DNA from: SZUA-36 sp963704855
GTDB lineage: Bacteria; Pseudomonadota; Gammaproteobacteria; Xanthomonadales; SZUA-36
Reading direction: 5' to 3'
Length of the DNA stretch: 64,000 nucleotides
NCBI GenBank assembly: GCA_963704855.1
Contig: CAVPHY010000028.1
Span: 1,178,001 to 1,242,000 of the forward strand
Below are positions 36,543 to 45,643 of this stretch, one piece after another (position 1 is the stretch's first letter; the number at the start of each line of letters is the position of its first letter). The position numbers were made by a program, and so were the translations under genes. A model generated the notes under the pieces. It was not told where the DNA came from, ran no database searches, and saw only the letters and a program-made list of their open reading frames with translations.

Positions 36543-37124
36543 TCAGGCGGAGCGGGTCGTTTGTTTGACCGGTTTTGCCTGTTTTCCGCTGATTCGGTCG
36601 CTGGCGGGTTGCATGCTGTCGATGCAGTGTCCCTGGTGCAAAAGGTAACCCAACCACTTGTCCAGGGCGCGGTTTTGTCTCCAGCTGCGTTGAAATAACT
36701 GCAGGTGCGGAAACCATGTGGAAGTTGTGGGCTGGTGAAGACAGTGACTGTTCGTTTTGCTGGCCTGCGCTGAGGGCAACTGACCGGGGGCATACCGGTT
36801 AAAACCCTGTACGTGATCAAACGCTGTCACCTCGGCCATGTGTGCATCGTTGTAAATGCGGATGTGCGCGTCGGGTGCAATCTCTGCCGGTTCTTGCCCG
36901 TTAAATTGATACGTCAACCGTACGAAGTGCGTGTACGGGTGGCGTTCGAGTATATCCATCCTGAGCAACGGGGACCCGTGCACGCGTGAAAGGAAGGAAT
37001 CGTAGTGTGCGATTTGATCCGGCATCAGCAATTGCAACTGCCGATATATTTCGGTCTGCAACTCCTGCAGACGTTTCAGCCTGGGCTGTAAAAAAAAGCT
37101 GTTGTTATGCTTGAATGAAACCAT
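36543..37124 (-). CDS. DUF1249 family protein (YqiB-like)
   Basis: The protein has about 193 residues. The conserved block HPYTHFVRLTYQFN, then APDAHIRIYNDAHMAEV and DKWLGYLLHQGH, is diagnostic of DUF1249, found next to cpdA/nudF in many gammaproteobacteria. Function unknown; probably cytoplasmic. The ATG at 37124 is taken; a GTG at 37142 would add six residues. The C-terminal 20 residues are basic and variable. Confidence 0.75.
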   Translation of the reverse strand: MVSFKHNNSFFLQPRLKRLQELQTEIYRQLQLLMPDQIAHYDSFLSRVHGSPLLRMDILERHPYTHFVRLTYQFNGQEPAEIAPDAHIRIYNDAHMAEVTAFDHVQGFNRYAPGQLPSAQASKTNSHCLHQPTTSTWFPHLQLFQRSWRQNRALDKWLGYLLHQGHCIDSMQPASDRISGKQAKPVKQTTRSA

Positions 37125-37211
37125 GAAAAAATCATAGCACAAGTCTGCAAGTTGGTATCGTCAAACAGAGCAATGCAGGGTGCGTAAGGCATTACGCACC
37201 CTGCAGCGTGG

Positions 37212-39020
37212 TTATTGAGGTGAGCCGGTCTTGTCTGCCAGTCGCGGTGCGATGAAGTTTTCAGTTACGGCCCGGGTGAGCACCTCCGGTGGTAAAAGAC
37301 CCTGTGCCAGCAGGAAATCGTGGAATTCCTGTTGATTGAATTTTTCCTTCAGGCGAAGCTCGGTGCTGGCCCGCAAAGCCTGCAGGTTTTCATAACCGTA
37401 ATAATAGGCGGTCGCCTGGGCCGGTGAGCGGAAGGTATAGCGGTCGATCTCGGTTTGTGCGTTAAGATCATCCAGCACCACTTCCTCCATCAGTACCCGC
37501 TTGGCCTCCTCGGCGCTGATCAGCCCGAGGTTCAACATCGGATCAAGCCAGATACGGGCTGCCCGCAGCAGGCGGTCCTGCAGCGAGATCAGCTGGCCAT
37601 CCAGTGGCATATAGGGTTTAGTAATCGCCTCGGCGTACAGTGCCCAGCCCTCGACGTTGGCCGAGTTAAATGCAAACAGGGCGCGTGCGGTTGAAACACC
37701 GCCGCGTAGCATGGTGGTAAATTGCATTTCATGACCGGGGCGGGCCTCGTGCGCGGCCAGCGTCCACATCATGGCGGGAAAGGCGTAATCGCTTACCGGC
37801 CAGCTACCGTCCTCGTTGGCGACGATGGCGGGTACGATGAATTCCGGAAACTCACCGGTATTGCCCACGAGTCGTGGAATATCGAGGTGGGCGGCGGGCT
37901 GTTGTGCGGTTTCCGCCGCCGTTGCCATGCGAACGCGGGCAGGCTCGTCCGGCAGGGAAATCAATCCTTCGCGGACGATAATGGTATCCAGTTCCCGCAT
38001 GATTTCACGATACTTTTCCATCAGCGCATCACCGTGCACCTGTTCGGTTTTGAGTAATTCGATCACTTCCCGGTAGTTACCGGTGTCAAAACCTTTTTGC
38101 CGTGCAACCAGCGGGGCCAGCGCCATCATTTCGTTACGGATATCCATAAATCCGACCTGGCCGGTTCTGATCAGGGCTTCCGGTGAATCTTCGACACCGT
38201 AGTTTTTCAGTTGCAGTTCGTAGAGTTCACGGGGCAGGGCGGCGCTGTCACGCGTATTGGGCAGGATGGTCTCTTCCACCCACTGGTTGAAAGCGGTCAA
38301 CTGCTCTGACAATACGGCCAGGTCCTGTTCGTAACCTTCCAGTTCAGTTGCTGCAAACACACCCTGCAAACCCTGGATCATGATCGGCGCCCGTTCGAGG
38401 TCCTGTTGCACTTCTCCGGAAAACGGCTTGATCAGGTCCGGAACCTGTGAGCGTTCCGTGAGACGTTCCTTGGCAAGTTCCGTGAATGCTTCATAACCCT
38501 CTGCCTGGCCGGTGTATTTCTTAAGCCGTACCAGGGCCGCCTTCTGACGATCGAGTGGAACCTGTTTATCCAGCAAGCCCCTGAAGCCGGCAAAAATCAA
38601 CCCGGTGATATTGCCGTAGGGCAGCACCCTTTCATAATTAATCCGGTTCGCTTCCATGCCGTCTTTCTCGGACTTGATCATGATTTCAATATCCTGGGCA
38701 ACGCGCGGGTCTTCCTCGTTGACCAGCAGGGCTTCGAGCATGGCGATGTTTTTCTCCGATGCGGCGATCTGCCGTTCATAAAGGTTGTCGCGCAGATCGA
38801 AGATTTCTTCGTCGTAGCCCTCGACTCCACTCTGACCGGCAAACTCAGGAGCGAACTTTGCCTGGGATTCCAGCAGTTTGTAAGCGATGGCATTGGAGCG
38901 TTCAACCCATTCGGGTGTGAAGTTGGAGGCGCCCTGGGCAAAAGATTGACCTGCCGTCAGCAGTGCGGAGAGAACCAGGCAGCACAGGGCAGCGGTTTTG
39001 GACAGTTGGTTTGTTTTCAT
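37212..39020 (-). CDS. DUF885 family secreted metallopeptidase-like protein
   Basis: The 602-residue protein has a signal peptide (ALCCLVLSALLTAGQSFAQG). The mature DUF885 protein has the zinc motif HEARPGHEMQF (HExxPGH) near residue 430 and NVEGWALYAE after it. Related proteins are thought to be carboxypeptidase-like enzymes acting in the periplasm. Its length fits the family. A monocistronic minus-strand gene. Confidence 0.8.
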   Translation of the reverse strand: MKTNQLSKTAALCCLVLSALLTAGQSFAQGASNFTPEWVERSNAIAYKLLESQAKFAPEFAGQSGVEGYDEEIFDLRDNLYERQIAASEKNIAMLEALLVNEEDPRVAQDIEIMIKSEKDGMEANRINYERVLPYGNITGLIFAGFRGLLDKQVPLDRQKAALVRLKKYTGQAEGYEAFTELAKERLTERSQVPDLIKPFSGEVQQDLERAPIMIQGLQGVFAATELEGYEQDLAVLSEQLTAFNQWVEETILPNTRDSAALPRELYELQLKNYGVEDSPEALIRTGQVGFMDIRNEMMALAPLVARQKGFDTGNYREVIELLKTEQVHGDALMEKYREIMRELDTIIVREGLISLPDEPARVRMATAAETAQQPAAHLDIPRLVGNTGEFPEFIVPAIVANEDGSWPVSDYAFPAMMWTLAAHEARPGHEMQFTTMLRGGVSTARALFAFNSANVEGWALYAEAITKPYMPLDGQLISLQDRLLRAARIWLDPMLNLGLISAEEAKRVLMEEVVLDDLNAQTEIDRYTFRSPAQATAYYYGYENLQALRASTELRLKEKFNQQEFHDFLLAQGLLPPEVLTRAVTENFIAPRLADKTGSPQ

Positions 39021-39210
39021 GTCGGCGCCTTGTTAAACGGTGCGGTCATGCTACACCGTGACGCCTGGCCTTACATGGGCGATTGGTCATGGAGTTTCCC
39101 CGAAGCTTTGGCGTGAGCTTCGCGGCTGACCGCCGGTTCAGCAGGACTCGCATCTGGCAGCCTGTCAGGAGTTGATCCATAATGCCGTTTTTCACACTCA
39201 GCGATTACCT

Positions 39211-39984
39211 ATGCCTCTGTTGTTGCTTGCCGGTTTGTTTCTGTTGGTTGCTGCAGCCTACGCCTCGGTGGGGTTTGGTGGTGGGTCGACCTACAACGCC
39301 TTGCTGATGTTGTCGGGTACCGATTTCAGACTGGTTCCCTCGATTGCGCTGACCTGTAACATCCTGGTGGTCAGCGGCGGTGTGTATCACTACTCACGTG
39401 CGGGTGTCTTGTCGGCCGGAAAGCTGCTGCCTTTTATAGTGCTATCAATCCCGATGGCCTGGCTGGGTGGCCGCCTGCTCGTGTCCGAACAGCTGTTTAT
39501 CGGCCTGCTGGGTTTCAGCCTGTTGGTGGCAGCCGCACAAATGCTGATAAAACCGGACACCTCGATCCCGGCGAAAACTTACACATCATCACGCTACTGG
39601 CTGATGGCGGCGCCCATCGGTGGCCTGATCGGGCTTTTGGCTGGTATTACCGGTATTGGCGGCGGCATCTTCCTGGCGCCGATTATCTATTTTTTCCACT
39701 TGGCCCCTGCACGCACGGTTGCAGGTATCACCAGCGGGTTTATCCTCGTTAACTCTGTTGCAGGCCTGGCAGGTCAACTGATGAAGGCTGGTGATTACTC
39801 GCCAATGCAGGGCTGGGTGCATGCATGGCCATTATTCATAGCAGTTGTAATTGGGGGCCAAATCGGTAGCCACCTTGGCGCCTACCATCTGCCGGAAAGC
39901 TGGATCAGGCGGCTAACTGCGGTGCTCATGTTGTACGTGGCGGTCAGGCTGATCTGGCGCTGGGCTGGCATGGCGCTGGGTTAA
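39211..39984 (+). CDS. TauE/SafE (TSUP) family permease
   Basis: The protein has about 257 residues and seven to eight membrane segments. Two family repeats are seen: AAYASVGFGGGSTYNALLML at the N-terminus and GLLAGITGIGGGIFLAPIIY in the middle. TSUP proteins move sulfite, sulfoacetate, taurine-derived sulfite or other small anions. Sulfite export would fit a cell releasing sulfite by desulfination, but the gene is 29 kb away and single. The ATG at 39211 is preferred; a TTG at 39172 sits too close to its AGGAG. Confidence 0.8.
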   Translation: MPLLLLAGLFLLVAAAYASVGFGGGSTYNALLMLSGTDFRLVPSIALTCNILVVSGGVYHYSRAGVLSAGKLLPFIVLSIPMAWLGGRLLVSEQLFIGLLGFSLLVAAAQMLIKPDTSIPAKTYTSSRYWLMAAPIGGLIGLLAGITGIGGGIFLAPIIYFFHLAPARTVAGITSGFILVNSVAGLAGQLMKAGDYSPMQGWVHAWPLFIAVVIGGQIGSHLGAYHLPESWIRRLTAVLMLYVAVRLIWRWAGMALG

Positions 39985-40078
39985 TTTGACCGTTCGGGTT
40001 AGAATCCGCCTTCTTTTTACTTTTACGATCTGCCCAATGGCGGTTCGCGAATTCTTACGTTGAGGAAAGTGATCTTTG

Positions 40079-41086
40079 ATGCCAGTCACAGACACATTGG
40101 CCAGACCGTTACAGGATTTGAGAATATCGGTTCTCGATCGTTGTAACCTCCGCTGCACCTATTGCATGCCGGAGGAATCCCTGCACGGCCGTGGTGTATT
40201 TTTGCCTTCACACCATTTATTGAGCGATGGTGAGATCGAGTTGCTGGTCCGCGTGTTTACCCGGCTGGGTGTGCACAAGGTTCGTCTGACCGGTGGCGAG
40301 CCCTTGTTGCGTCCGGGGTTTGTCGAACTGGTCAGCCGGATTTCGGCGATCGAGGGGATAACGGACCTGGCCCTGACGACCAATGCAGTTTTGTTGCCGC
40401 GTTATGCCGCGGAACTCAAAAGGGCGGGGTTAAGCCGCATCACCGTCAGCCTCGACAGTCTCGATGAGACAGTGTTCCGTCAAATGGCCGGCGGGCGTGG
40501 CTCGGTGACCGAAGTACTGGACGGTATCAGGGCAGCTGAGGAAGCGGGTTTCAAAAAGCTGAAAATCAACACGGTGGTGCAGCGAAACATTAATGATCAT
40601 ACGGTTCCGGACCTGGTGGCGCATTTCAGAAACAGCGGTCATACCATCCGGCTGATAGAATTTATGGATGTGGGTAACGTCAACCACTGGGACCGTCAAC
40701 TGGTTGTGCCCAATGCTGAATTGTTAAAAATCATACATGACCGTTGGCCGGTGCGCCCTGTTGCAAAACAGCCGGCGGCGGAAACTGCCCGGCGCTATGT
40801 TTTTACCGATGGATCCGGTGAAATCGGCTTTATCAGTTCGATTACCGAACCGTTTTGTGGCGACTGCTCACGCGCACGTATCACGGCAGATGGTACGTTT
40901 TACAGTTGCCTGTTCTCGGCGCGTGGAACAAAATTGCGCGACAGGATCCGTAACGGTCTGGATGCGGAAGCAATGACGGCCGTGATACGTGAATTATGGG
41001 AAAAACGCGCTGACCGCTACAGTGAATTGCGTAATGAACTACCGCGCGATCAGCGGCATGTTGAAATGTATAGAATGGGTGGCTGA
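40079..41086 (+). CDS. moaA: GTP 3',8-cyclase MoaA
   Basis: The 335-residue radical SAM enzyme has the N-terminal cluster motif CNLRCTYCMPE, the SAM-binding GGEPL, and a C-terminal cluster motif PFCGDCSRARITADGTFYSC. It ends in Gly-Gly, as needed for activity. It turns GTP into 3',8-cyclo-GTP in the first step of molybdopterin synthesis. GAGGAAAG precedes the ATG. moaD starts at the next base after its stop and moaE overlaps moaD. Confidence 0.95.
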   Translation: MPVTDTLARPLQDLRISVLDRCNLRCTYCMPEESLHGRGVFLPSHHLLSDGEIELLVRVFTRLGVHKVRLTGGEPLLRPGFVELVSRISAIEGITDLALTTNAVLLPRYAAELKRAGLSRITVSLDSLDETVFRQMAGGRGSVTEVLDGIRAAEEAGFKKLKINTVVQRNINDHTVPDLVAHFRNSGHTIRLIEFMDVGNVNHWDRQLVVPNAELLKIIHDRWPVRPVAKQPAAETARRYVFTDGSGEIGFISSITEPFCGDCSRARITADGTFYSCLFSARGTKLRDRIRNGLDAEAMTAVIRELWEKRADRYSELRNELPRDQRHVEMYRMGG

Positions 41087-41326
41087 ATGAAAATCAGGGT
41101 GCGTTATTTTGCCTTGTTCCGTGAGCAGGCCGGTTGTGACTCGGAGACCGTCAACTGGTCCGGTGGCACGGCTGCTGAGCTGTTCCGGGCGATGGCGGAA
41201 AAGCATCCCCTGCTGCAAACCCAGGCTGCCGCCCTGGTGGCCATCAACGACGAGATGAGCGGTTGGGAAACAGATCTGAACGAAGACGATGAAGTACTGT
41301 TTTTCCCGCCAGTGGCCGGCGGATGA
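41087..41326 (+). CDS. moaD: Molybdopterin synthase sulfur carrier subunit MoaD
   Basis: The 79-residue ubiquitin-fold protein ends in VAGG, the C-terminal Gly-Gly that becomes a thiocarboxylate. It is adenylated by a MoeB-type enzyme (42235-42960) and donates sulfur to MoaE. It overlaps moaE by 4 nt (ATGA). Confidence 0.95.
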   Translation: MKIRVRYFALFREQAGCDSETVNWSGGTAAELFRAMAEKHPLLQTQAAALVAINDEMSGWETDLNEDDEVLFFPPVAGG

Positions 41327-41781
41327 AATTTTCCGTCAGCAATACACCCATTGACGTAGCGGCCGCGAAAAGCGCGGTCGGCGATACGCACTGTGGCGCA
41401 CTGGTTGTATTCGAGGGCTGGATTCGTGATCACAACGAAGGCCGGGAAGTCGAGCGCCTCGAATACGAGGTGTACCGGCCGGTTGCGGAAAAAGAAGGCG
41501 CAAGGATCATCGACGAAGCATTGGCGCGCTTCGCCGTCAGCCATGCCCTGTGTATCCACCGTGAAGGTTTGCTGGAATTGGGTGATTGCGCGGTGATCGT
41601 CTGCGTTTCAGCAGCCCACCGGGATGCGGCCTTTGATGCCTGCCGCTATATTATCGACCAGGCCAAGACCCGCTTGCCCATCTGGAAAAAAGAGCATTAC
41701 GTCACGGGTGTCAGCGAATGGGTGAATTGTGAACATTGTGCTGCAGCCGGGCATTCGCACGGGGATCATGTACATGAGTGA
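41323..41781 (+). CDS. moaE: Molybdopterin synthase catalytic subunit MoaE
   Basis: The 152-residue protein has GALVVFEGWIRDHNEG near residue 25, the family LEYEVYRPVAEKEG segment, and the catalytic Lys region PIWKKEHYV. With MoaD it converts cyclic pyranopterin to molybdopterin. The His-rich tail (HSHGDHVHE) overlaps the start of the SufU-like gene. Confidence 0.95.
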   Translation: MKFSVSNTPIDVAAAKSAVGDTHCGALVVFEGWIRDHNEGREVERLEYEVYRPVAEKEGARIIDEALARFAVSHALCIHREGLLELGDCAVIVCVSAAHRDAAFDACRYIIDQAKTRLPIWKKEHYVTGVSEWVNCEHCAAAGHSHGDHVHE

Positions 41782-42230
41782 TGCGCGCATGCAACTTTAC
41801 AGCGACATCATCATCGACCACAGCCAGTTTCCACGCCACCACGGCACGATTGAAAACCCAACGCACGAAGGCCCAGGGTGAGAATCCCTTTTGCGGTGAC
41901 CGTATCAGCCTGCAGTTCTCGGTTAACGCAGCCGGCATCATTGAGACAGCAGCTATCGAGAGTGTGGGTTGTGCTATCTGCACCGCGTCTGCCTCGTTGC
42001 TGGTCAGCCACCTGCACGGTCTCAGCTTGTCCCAGGCGGAAGCGTTGTTCGAAAAAATCAGGAATGTTATTACCAGCCCGCCAGGTGAGGATGCACACGA
42101 ACAGCTGGGGGAACTCGAGGCACTCGCTTTTGCGGGCCGCTATCCATCAAGGGTCAAATGTGCGACCTTGCCCTGGCACGTGCTGAAGCATGCCCTGGCG
42201 CGGAATGAATCGATCGCCAGCACCGAGTGA
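41774..42230 (+). pseudogene. sufU: SufU/NifU-type iron-sulfur scaffold, one frameshift
   Basis: The frame from 41774 (MSDARMQLYSDIIIDHSQFP) meets a TGA at 41879. Dropping one C of the CCC at 41872-41874 joins it to the frame ending at 42230 and gives a complete protein of about 151 residues. Its three scaffold Cys motifs are NPFCGDRISL, GCAICTASAS and RVKCATLPW. SufU-type proteins accept sulfur from a cysteine desulfurase. Overlap with moaE suggests a role in sulfur or Fe-S supply for MoaA. Probably intact in the organism. Confidence 0.8.
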
Positions 42231-42234
42231 CATC

Positions 42235-42960
42235 TCAGTTTCGGGAGCAGTCCTTGCAGGCGGTTTTCCGGTTGGTCCTGAGCGATTGCCACTGCCAGTT
42301 TGTAGCGTCGAGCAGATGTAAACCGGGTGGTGTTTTCATACCCGCCAGGTGGGCCAGCGCGAAATAAGCAGCCGAGGCGCCTACGAGACCGGCCACCGGT
42401 GCGAATATGCCTGCACCAGGGCAATCCTCAAGCGTATCCGGTGCGCTGCCATAGACACAGCGATAACAGGCCTGTGCGGGCAGGTCAGGGCGTAACAGCA
42501 GCACCTGGCCCTCCATACGTATACATGAGGCCATGATCCACGGGGTTTTCAGCGCAAGGCAGGCACGGTTAACTGCAAGACGGGTGCCGTAATTGTCGCT
42601 GGCATCAATCACGAGATCACACTGCGGAAAAATCTTCTGCATATCCTCTTCAACCATGCGCCGGTTGACGGATTCCAGGTGGGTGTCCGGGTTCAGGTTC
42701 AGCAATGCAACGGTCGCGGCCTCGGTTTTCAATTGGCCGAGGTCAGTTTGCCGGTAGAGAATCTGCCGCGCGAGGTTGCTCTCTGCGACGGTGTCAAAAT
42801 CACACAAAGTCAGATGGCCGGTACCGCTCGAAACCAGGTATTGTGCGACGGCACAACCCAGGCCGCCGAGACCGATCAGCGCCACGTGCGCGTCACGAAT
42901 GCGCTGCTGGCCTTCGGTGCCGATACCTGTCAGCGGCAGGTGTGCGGAATATCTGCGCAT
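42235..42960 (-). CDS. moeB: MoeB/ThiF-family adenylyltransferase
   Basis: The 241-residue E1-like enzyme has the ATP loop LIGLGGLGCAVAQYL, RQILYRQTD, and DASDNYGTRLAVNRAC. Two zinc Cys pairs are seen (CYRCVYG and CKDCSRN). It would adenylate the MoaD C-terminus. It has no rhodanese domain. The gene abuts moaC and is convergent with the moaA-sufU run. Confidence 0.88.
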   Translation of the reverse strand: MRRYSAHLPLTGIGTEGQQRIRDAHVALIGLGGLGCAVAQYLVSSGTGHLTLCDFDTVAESNLARQILYRQTDLGQLKTEAATVALLNLNPDTHLESVNRRMVEEDMQKIFPQCDLVIDASDNYGTRLAVNRACLALKTPWIMASCIRMEGQVLLLRPDLPAQACYRCVYGSAPDTLEDCPGAGIFAPVAGLVGASAAYFALAHLAGMKTPPGLHLLDATNWQWQSLRTNRKTACKDCSRN

Positions 42961-43479
42961 CTATGCCCGGTGCTTGTCCAGGATGGCTTGCGCCGTTGCG
43001 GACAGGCCTTCGGGGTTTACCCAGTCACCGCTTTTTCCACCGGATTTGTATAACAGCTTTATGTCTGATATTTCGAGCGCCGCGTTGACCGGTTTGGTCA
43101 GGTCCCATATCGTCAGTAGCGCGATGTTCAGCCCGCAGAGCGCTTCCATCTCAACCCCGGTCTTTGCGTCGATCTCAGCTATCGCATAGACCTCAACGGC
43201 AGACGTGTCCTGCCTGAGACGGGTGTGTATCGAAACACGGTTGAGTGAAATCGGGTGGCATAGCGGGATCAGCGAGGGGGTCTGCTTGGCGGCCTGGATA
43301 CCGGCAAATTCCGCCAGCGCCAGCGCATCGCCCTTGGGCAGGGTTCTGTCCCTCAACATGATAAACGCCTTTTCACCGACTACTATTTTTCCACCGGCCA
43401 GCGCCAGGCGGTACGTAACCGGTTTGGCGGCAACATCCGCCATCGAAAACCCGTGTTGCGTTTGTTCTGATTCAGACAT
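42961..43479 (-). CDS. moaC: Cyclic pyranopterin monophosphate synthase MoaC
   Basis: The 172-residue protein has the active-site segments LIPLCHPISLN and KTGVEMEALCGLNIALLTIWD in two blocks. It converts cyclo-GTP to cyclic pyranopterin monophosphate. It directly precedes moeB on the minus strand, and its start is 23 nt from the adenosine deaminase stop. Confidence 0.95.
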   Translation of the reverse strand: MSESEQTQHGFSMADVAAKPVTYRLALAGGKIVVGEKAFIMLRDRTLPKGDALALAEFAGIQAAKQTPSLIPLCHPISLNRVSIHTRLRQDTSAVEVYAIAEIDAKTGVEMEALCGLNIALLTIWDLTKPVNAALEISDIKLLYKSGGKSGDWVNPEGLSATAQAILDKHRA

Positions 43480-43502
43480 GTTTTGTAGGACTCCCGCGGA
43501 GG

Positions 43503-44507
43503 TCAGCGCAGCGCATTGATACGCTCCACGTGTTTTTGCTTTTCGTTTCGGGTCAGGAAAGAAGATTCAAAGCCGTTGATGACCAACTGAAAGATCTCGT
43601 CACGGGTCAGACCGGCAGCATCGATCAGCGCGTTGAAGTTCTCGTTCATATAACCACCGAAATAGGCGGGATCGTCGGAGTTGATACAGGCATTCAAACC
43701 GAGCGCCAGCATCTCCCGAAGCGGGTGCCGCGACAGGTCCTTGACCACCGCCAGACGCAGGTTGGACAACGGGCAGACGGTCAGCGGCATCTTCTCATCC
43801 ACAAGTCGCTTAACCAAGGCCGTGTCTTCCAGTGAGCGGTTGCCATGGTCGATTCGGTCAACCTTTAACAGGTCCAGCGCTTCAGTTACGTATTCCGGCG
43901 GGCCTTCTTCACCGGCGTGCGCTACCCGTTTGAGACCGAGTTCCGCTGCACGTGCAAACACCCGTTCGAATAGGGCAGGCGGGTGTCCGAGTTCGGATGA
44001 ATCCAGGCCAACGGCGGTGATCCTGTCCAGATAAGGTTGTGCGGCTGCGAGGGTTGCAAAGGCGCTCGCTTCATCCAGGTGCCGCAAAAAGCACATGATG
44101 AGCCTGCTGCTGATGCCCAGTTCGGTCCTCGCCTGGTCGAGGGCGCCACAGATACCGGCCATGAAAACTTCAAAGGCAATACCCCGTTCGGTATGTCCCT
44201 GCGGGTCAAAAAATATCTCGCAATGAACAACGTTCTGCTGGTGACAACGCAGCAGGTAGGCCCAGGTCAGGTCATGAAAATCCTGTTCGGTCTGCAACAC
44301 GGACATGCCTTGATAATAAAGATCAAGAAAATCTTGCAAACATTTGAAATTATATGCTTTAGCAATAGATTCAATATCAGGATAGGGCAGCGCAACCGCA
44401 TTGCGTTCAGCCAGTTCGAACATCATGGCCGGTTCCAGGCTGCCTTCTATATGGATGTGCAGTTCGGTTTTCGGAAGCCTTGCGGCGAGTTGTTTGAGTT
44501 CGGTCAT
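43503..44507 (-). CDS. add: Adenosine deaminase family protein
   Basis: The 334-residue TIM-barrel amidohydrolase has the zinc motif TELHIHIEGS, the catalytic VAHAGEEG, ERIDHG-type segment (DRIDHGNRSL), CPLSN, and NSDDPAYFGG. It deaminates adenosine or adenine. The longer reading into galE is rejected because ATG at 44507 begins the family homology and overlaps galE by 4 nt. Confidence 0.88.
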   Translation of the reverse strand: MTELKQLAARLPKTELHIHIEGSLEPAMMFELAERNAVALPYPDIESIAKAYNFKCLQDFLDLYYQGMSVLQTEQDFHDLTWAYLLRCHQQNVVHCEIFFDPQGHTERGIAFEVFMAGICGALDQARTELGISSRLIMCFLRHLDEASAFATLAAAQPYLDRITAVGLDSSELGHPPALFERVFARAAELGLKRVAHAGEEGPPEYVTEALDLLKVDRIDHGNRSLEDTALVKRLVDEKMPLTVCPLSNLRLAVVKDLSRHPLREMLALGLNACINSDDPAYFGGYMNENFNALIDAAGLTRDEIFQLVINGFESSFLTRNEKQKHVERINALR

Positions 44508-45538
44508 GCGTCTATTTTCCCTGCCGCTGTGCTGCCTTGCAATGTCTTCTGCCAACGCCATGAATCCGCACACATGTCTTCGAGTGTCCGGCTTGCCTGC
44601 CAGCCAAGCAGGCGGTTGGCGAGACCGGTGTCCGCCCAGCACCGGGCGATATCGCCTGGACGACGTCCGGAGATTCTGTAGGGGACGGTGCAGTGGTTGG
44701 TTTTCTCAAAAGCCTGGATCATCTCCAAAACAGATACACCCCGGCCCGTACCCAGGTTCACCGTCAACATACCGGCCTTACGCTGCAGGTAGTCCAGCGC
44801 CGCAACGTGGCCGTTGGCCAGGTCCGTAACGTGGATATAATCACGCACACCGGTACCATCGGGTGTATCGTAATCATCACCAAATACGGTCAGTTCATCA
44901 CGCAGGCCAGCGGCGGTCTGGACGATGAAGGGCATCAGGTTATTCGGTACGCCCCTGGGGTTCTCACCGATGAGCGCGCTTTGATGTGCGCCGACCGGGT
45001 TGAAATAACGCAGGCGTGCCACGCACCAGCCCGGTTCTGACGCGTAGAGATCCGCTAAAATGTCTTCGATGATAAGCTTGGTGGCGCCATACGGGTTGGT
45101 AGTGGAGCGTGGGAAATCCTCGGTGATCGGCACGCTGGCCGGGTTACCATAGACGGTGGCGGATGACGAAAACACCAGGGTTCTGACACCGGCCCGGCCC
45201 ATGGCTTTCAGCAGGTTCAGAGTTCCGCTGACGTTGTTCTCGTAGTAGGCCAGCGGCATTTGCACCGACTCACCCACGGCTTTCAAACCGGCAAAGTGCA
45301 TGACTGCATCCACGCGGTGTTCGTCAAACAGCCTGTTCAACAAGGCCGAATCACGTATGTCGCCCTCGATGAACATGGGTTCACGCCCGCAGATCCGCGC
45401 GACACGCTTGACTACCGTGGAATCGCTATTGCACAGGTTATCCAGCACGATCACGTCATGACCCGCTTCAAGCAGGGCCACGCAGGTATGTGAACCGATA
45501 AAGCCGGCACCGCCTGTGACGAGTATGGATAAGTTCAA
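44504..45538 (-). CDS. galE: UDP-glucose 4-epimerase
   Basis: The SDR enzyme has about 344 residues. NAD motif: SILVTGGAGFIGSHTC; Ser/Tyr/Lys catalytic set in VFSSSATVYG and NPYGATKL; substrate region DGTGVRDYIHVTDLANGH. It interconverts UDP-glucose and UDP-galactose for surface polysaccharides. A TTG start at 45538 is chosen because AGGAGG lies 9 nt upstream and the motif starts at once; the ATG further upstream adds 26 residues with no similarity. Confidence 0.92.
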   Translation of the reverse strand: MNLSILVTGGAGFIGSHTCVALLEAGHDVIVLDNLCNSDSTVVKRVARICGREPMFIEGDIRDSALLNRLFDEHRVDAVMHFAGLKAVGESVQMPLAYYENNVSGTLNLLKAMGRAGVRTLVFSSSATVYGNPASVPITEDFPRSTTNPYGATKLIIEDILADLYASEPGWCVARLRYFNPVGAHQSALIGENPRGVPNNLMPFIVQTAAGLRDELTVFGDDYDTPDGTGVRDYIHVTDLANGHVAALDYLQRKAGMLTVNLGTGRGVSVLEMIQAFEKTNHCTVPYRISGRRPGDIARCWADTGLANRLLGWQASRTLEDMCADSWRWQKTLQGSTAAGKIDA

Positions 45539-45643
45539 GAGTGCCGTCCTCCTGGTTGGTTGATCGTGAATAATACAGCTTCCGGTTGTATTGTGGGAGG
45601 GTGGGATTATAATCACAACACCTCATCAGGCGCCTGAGAAACT

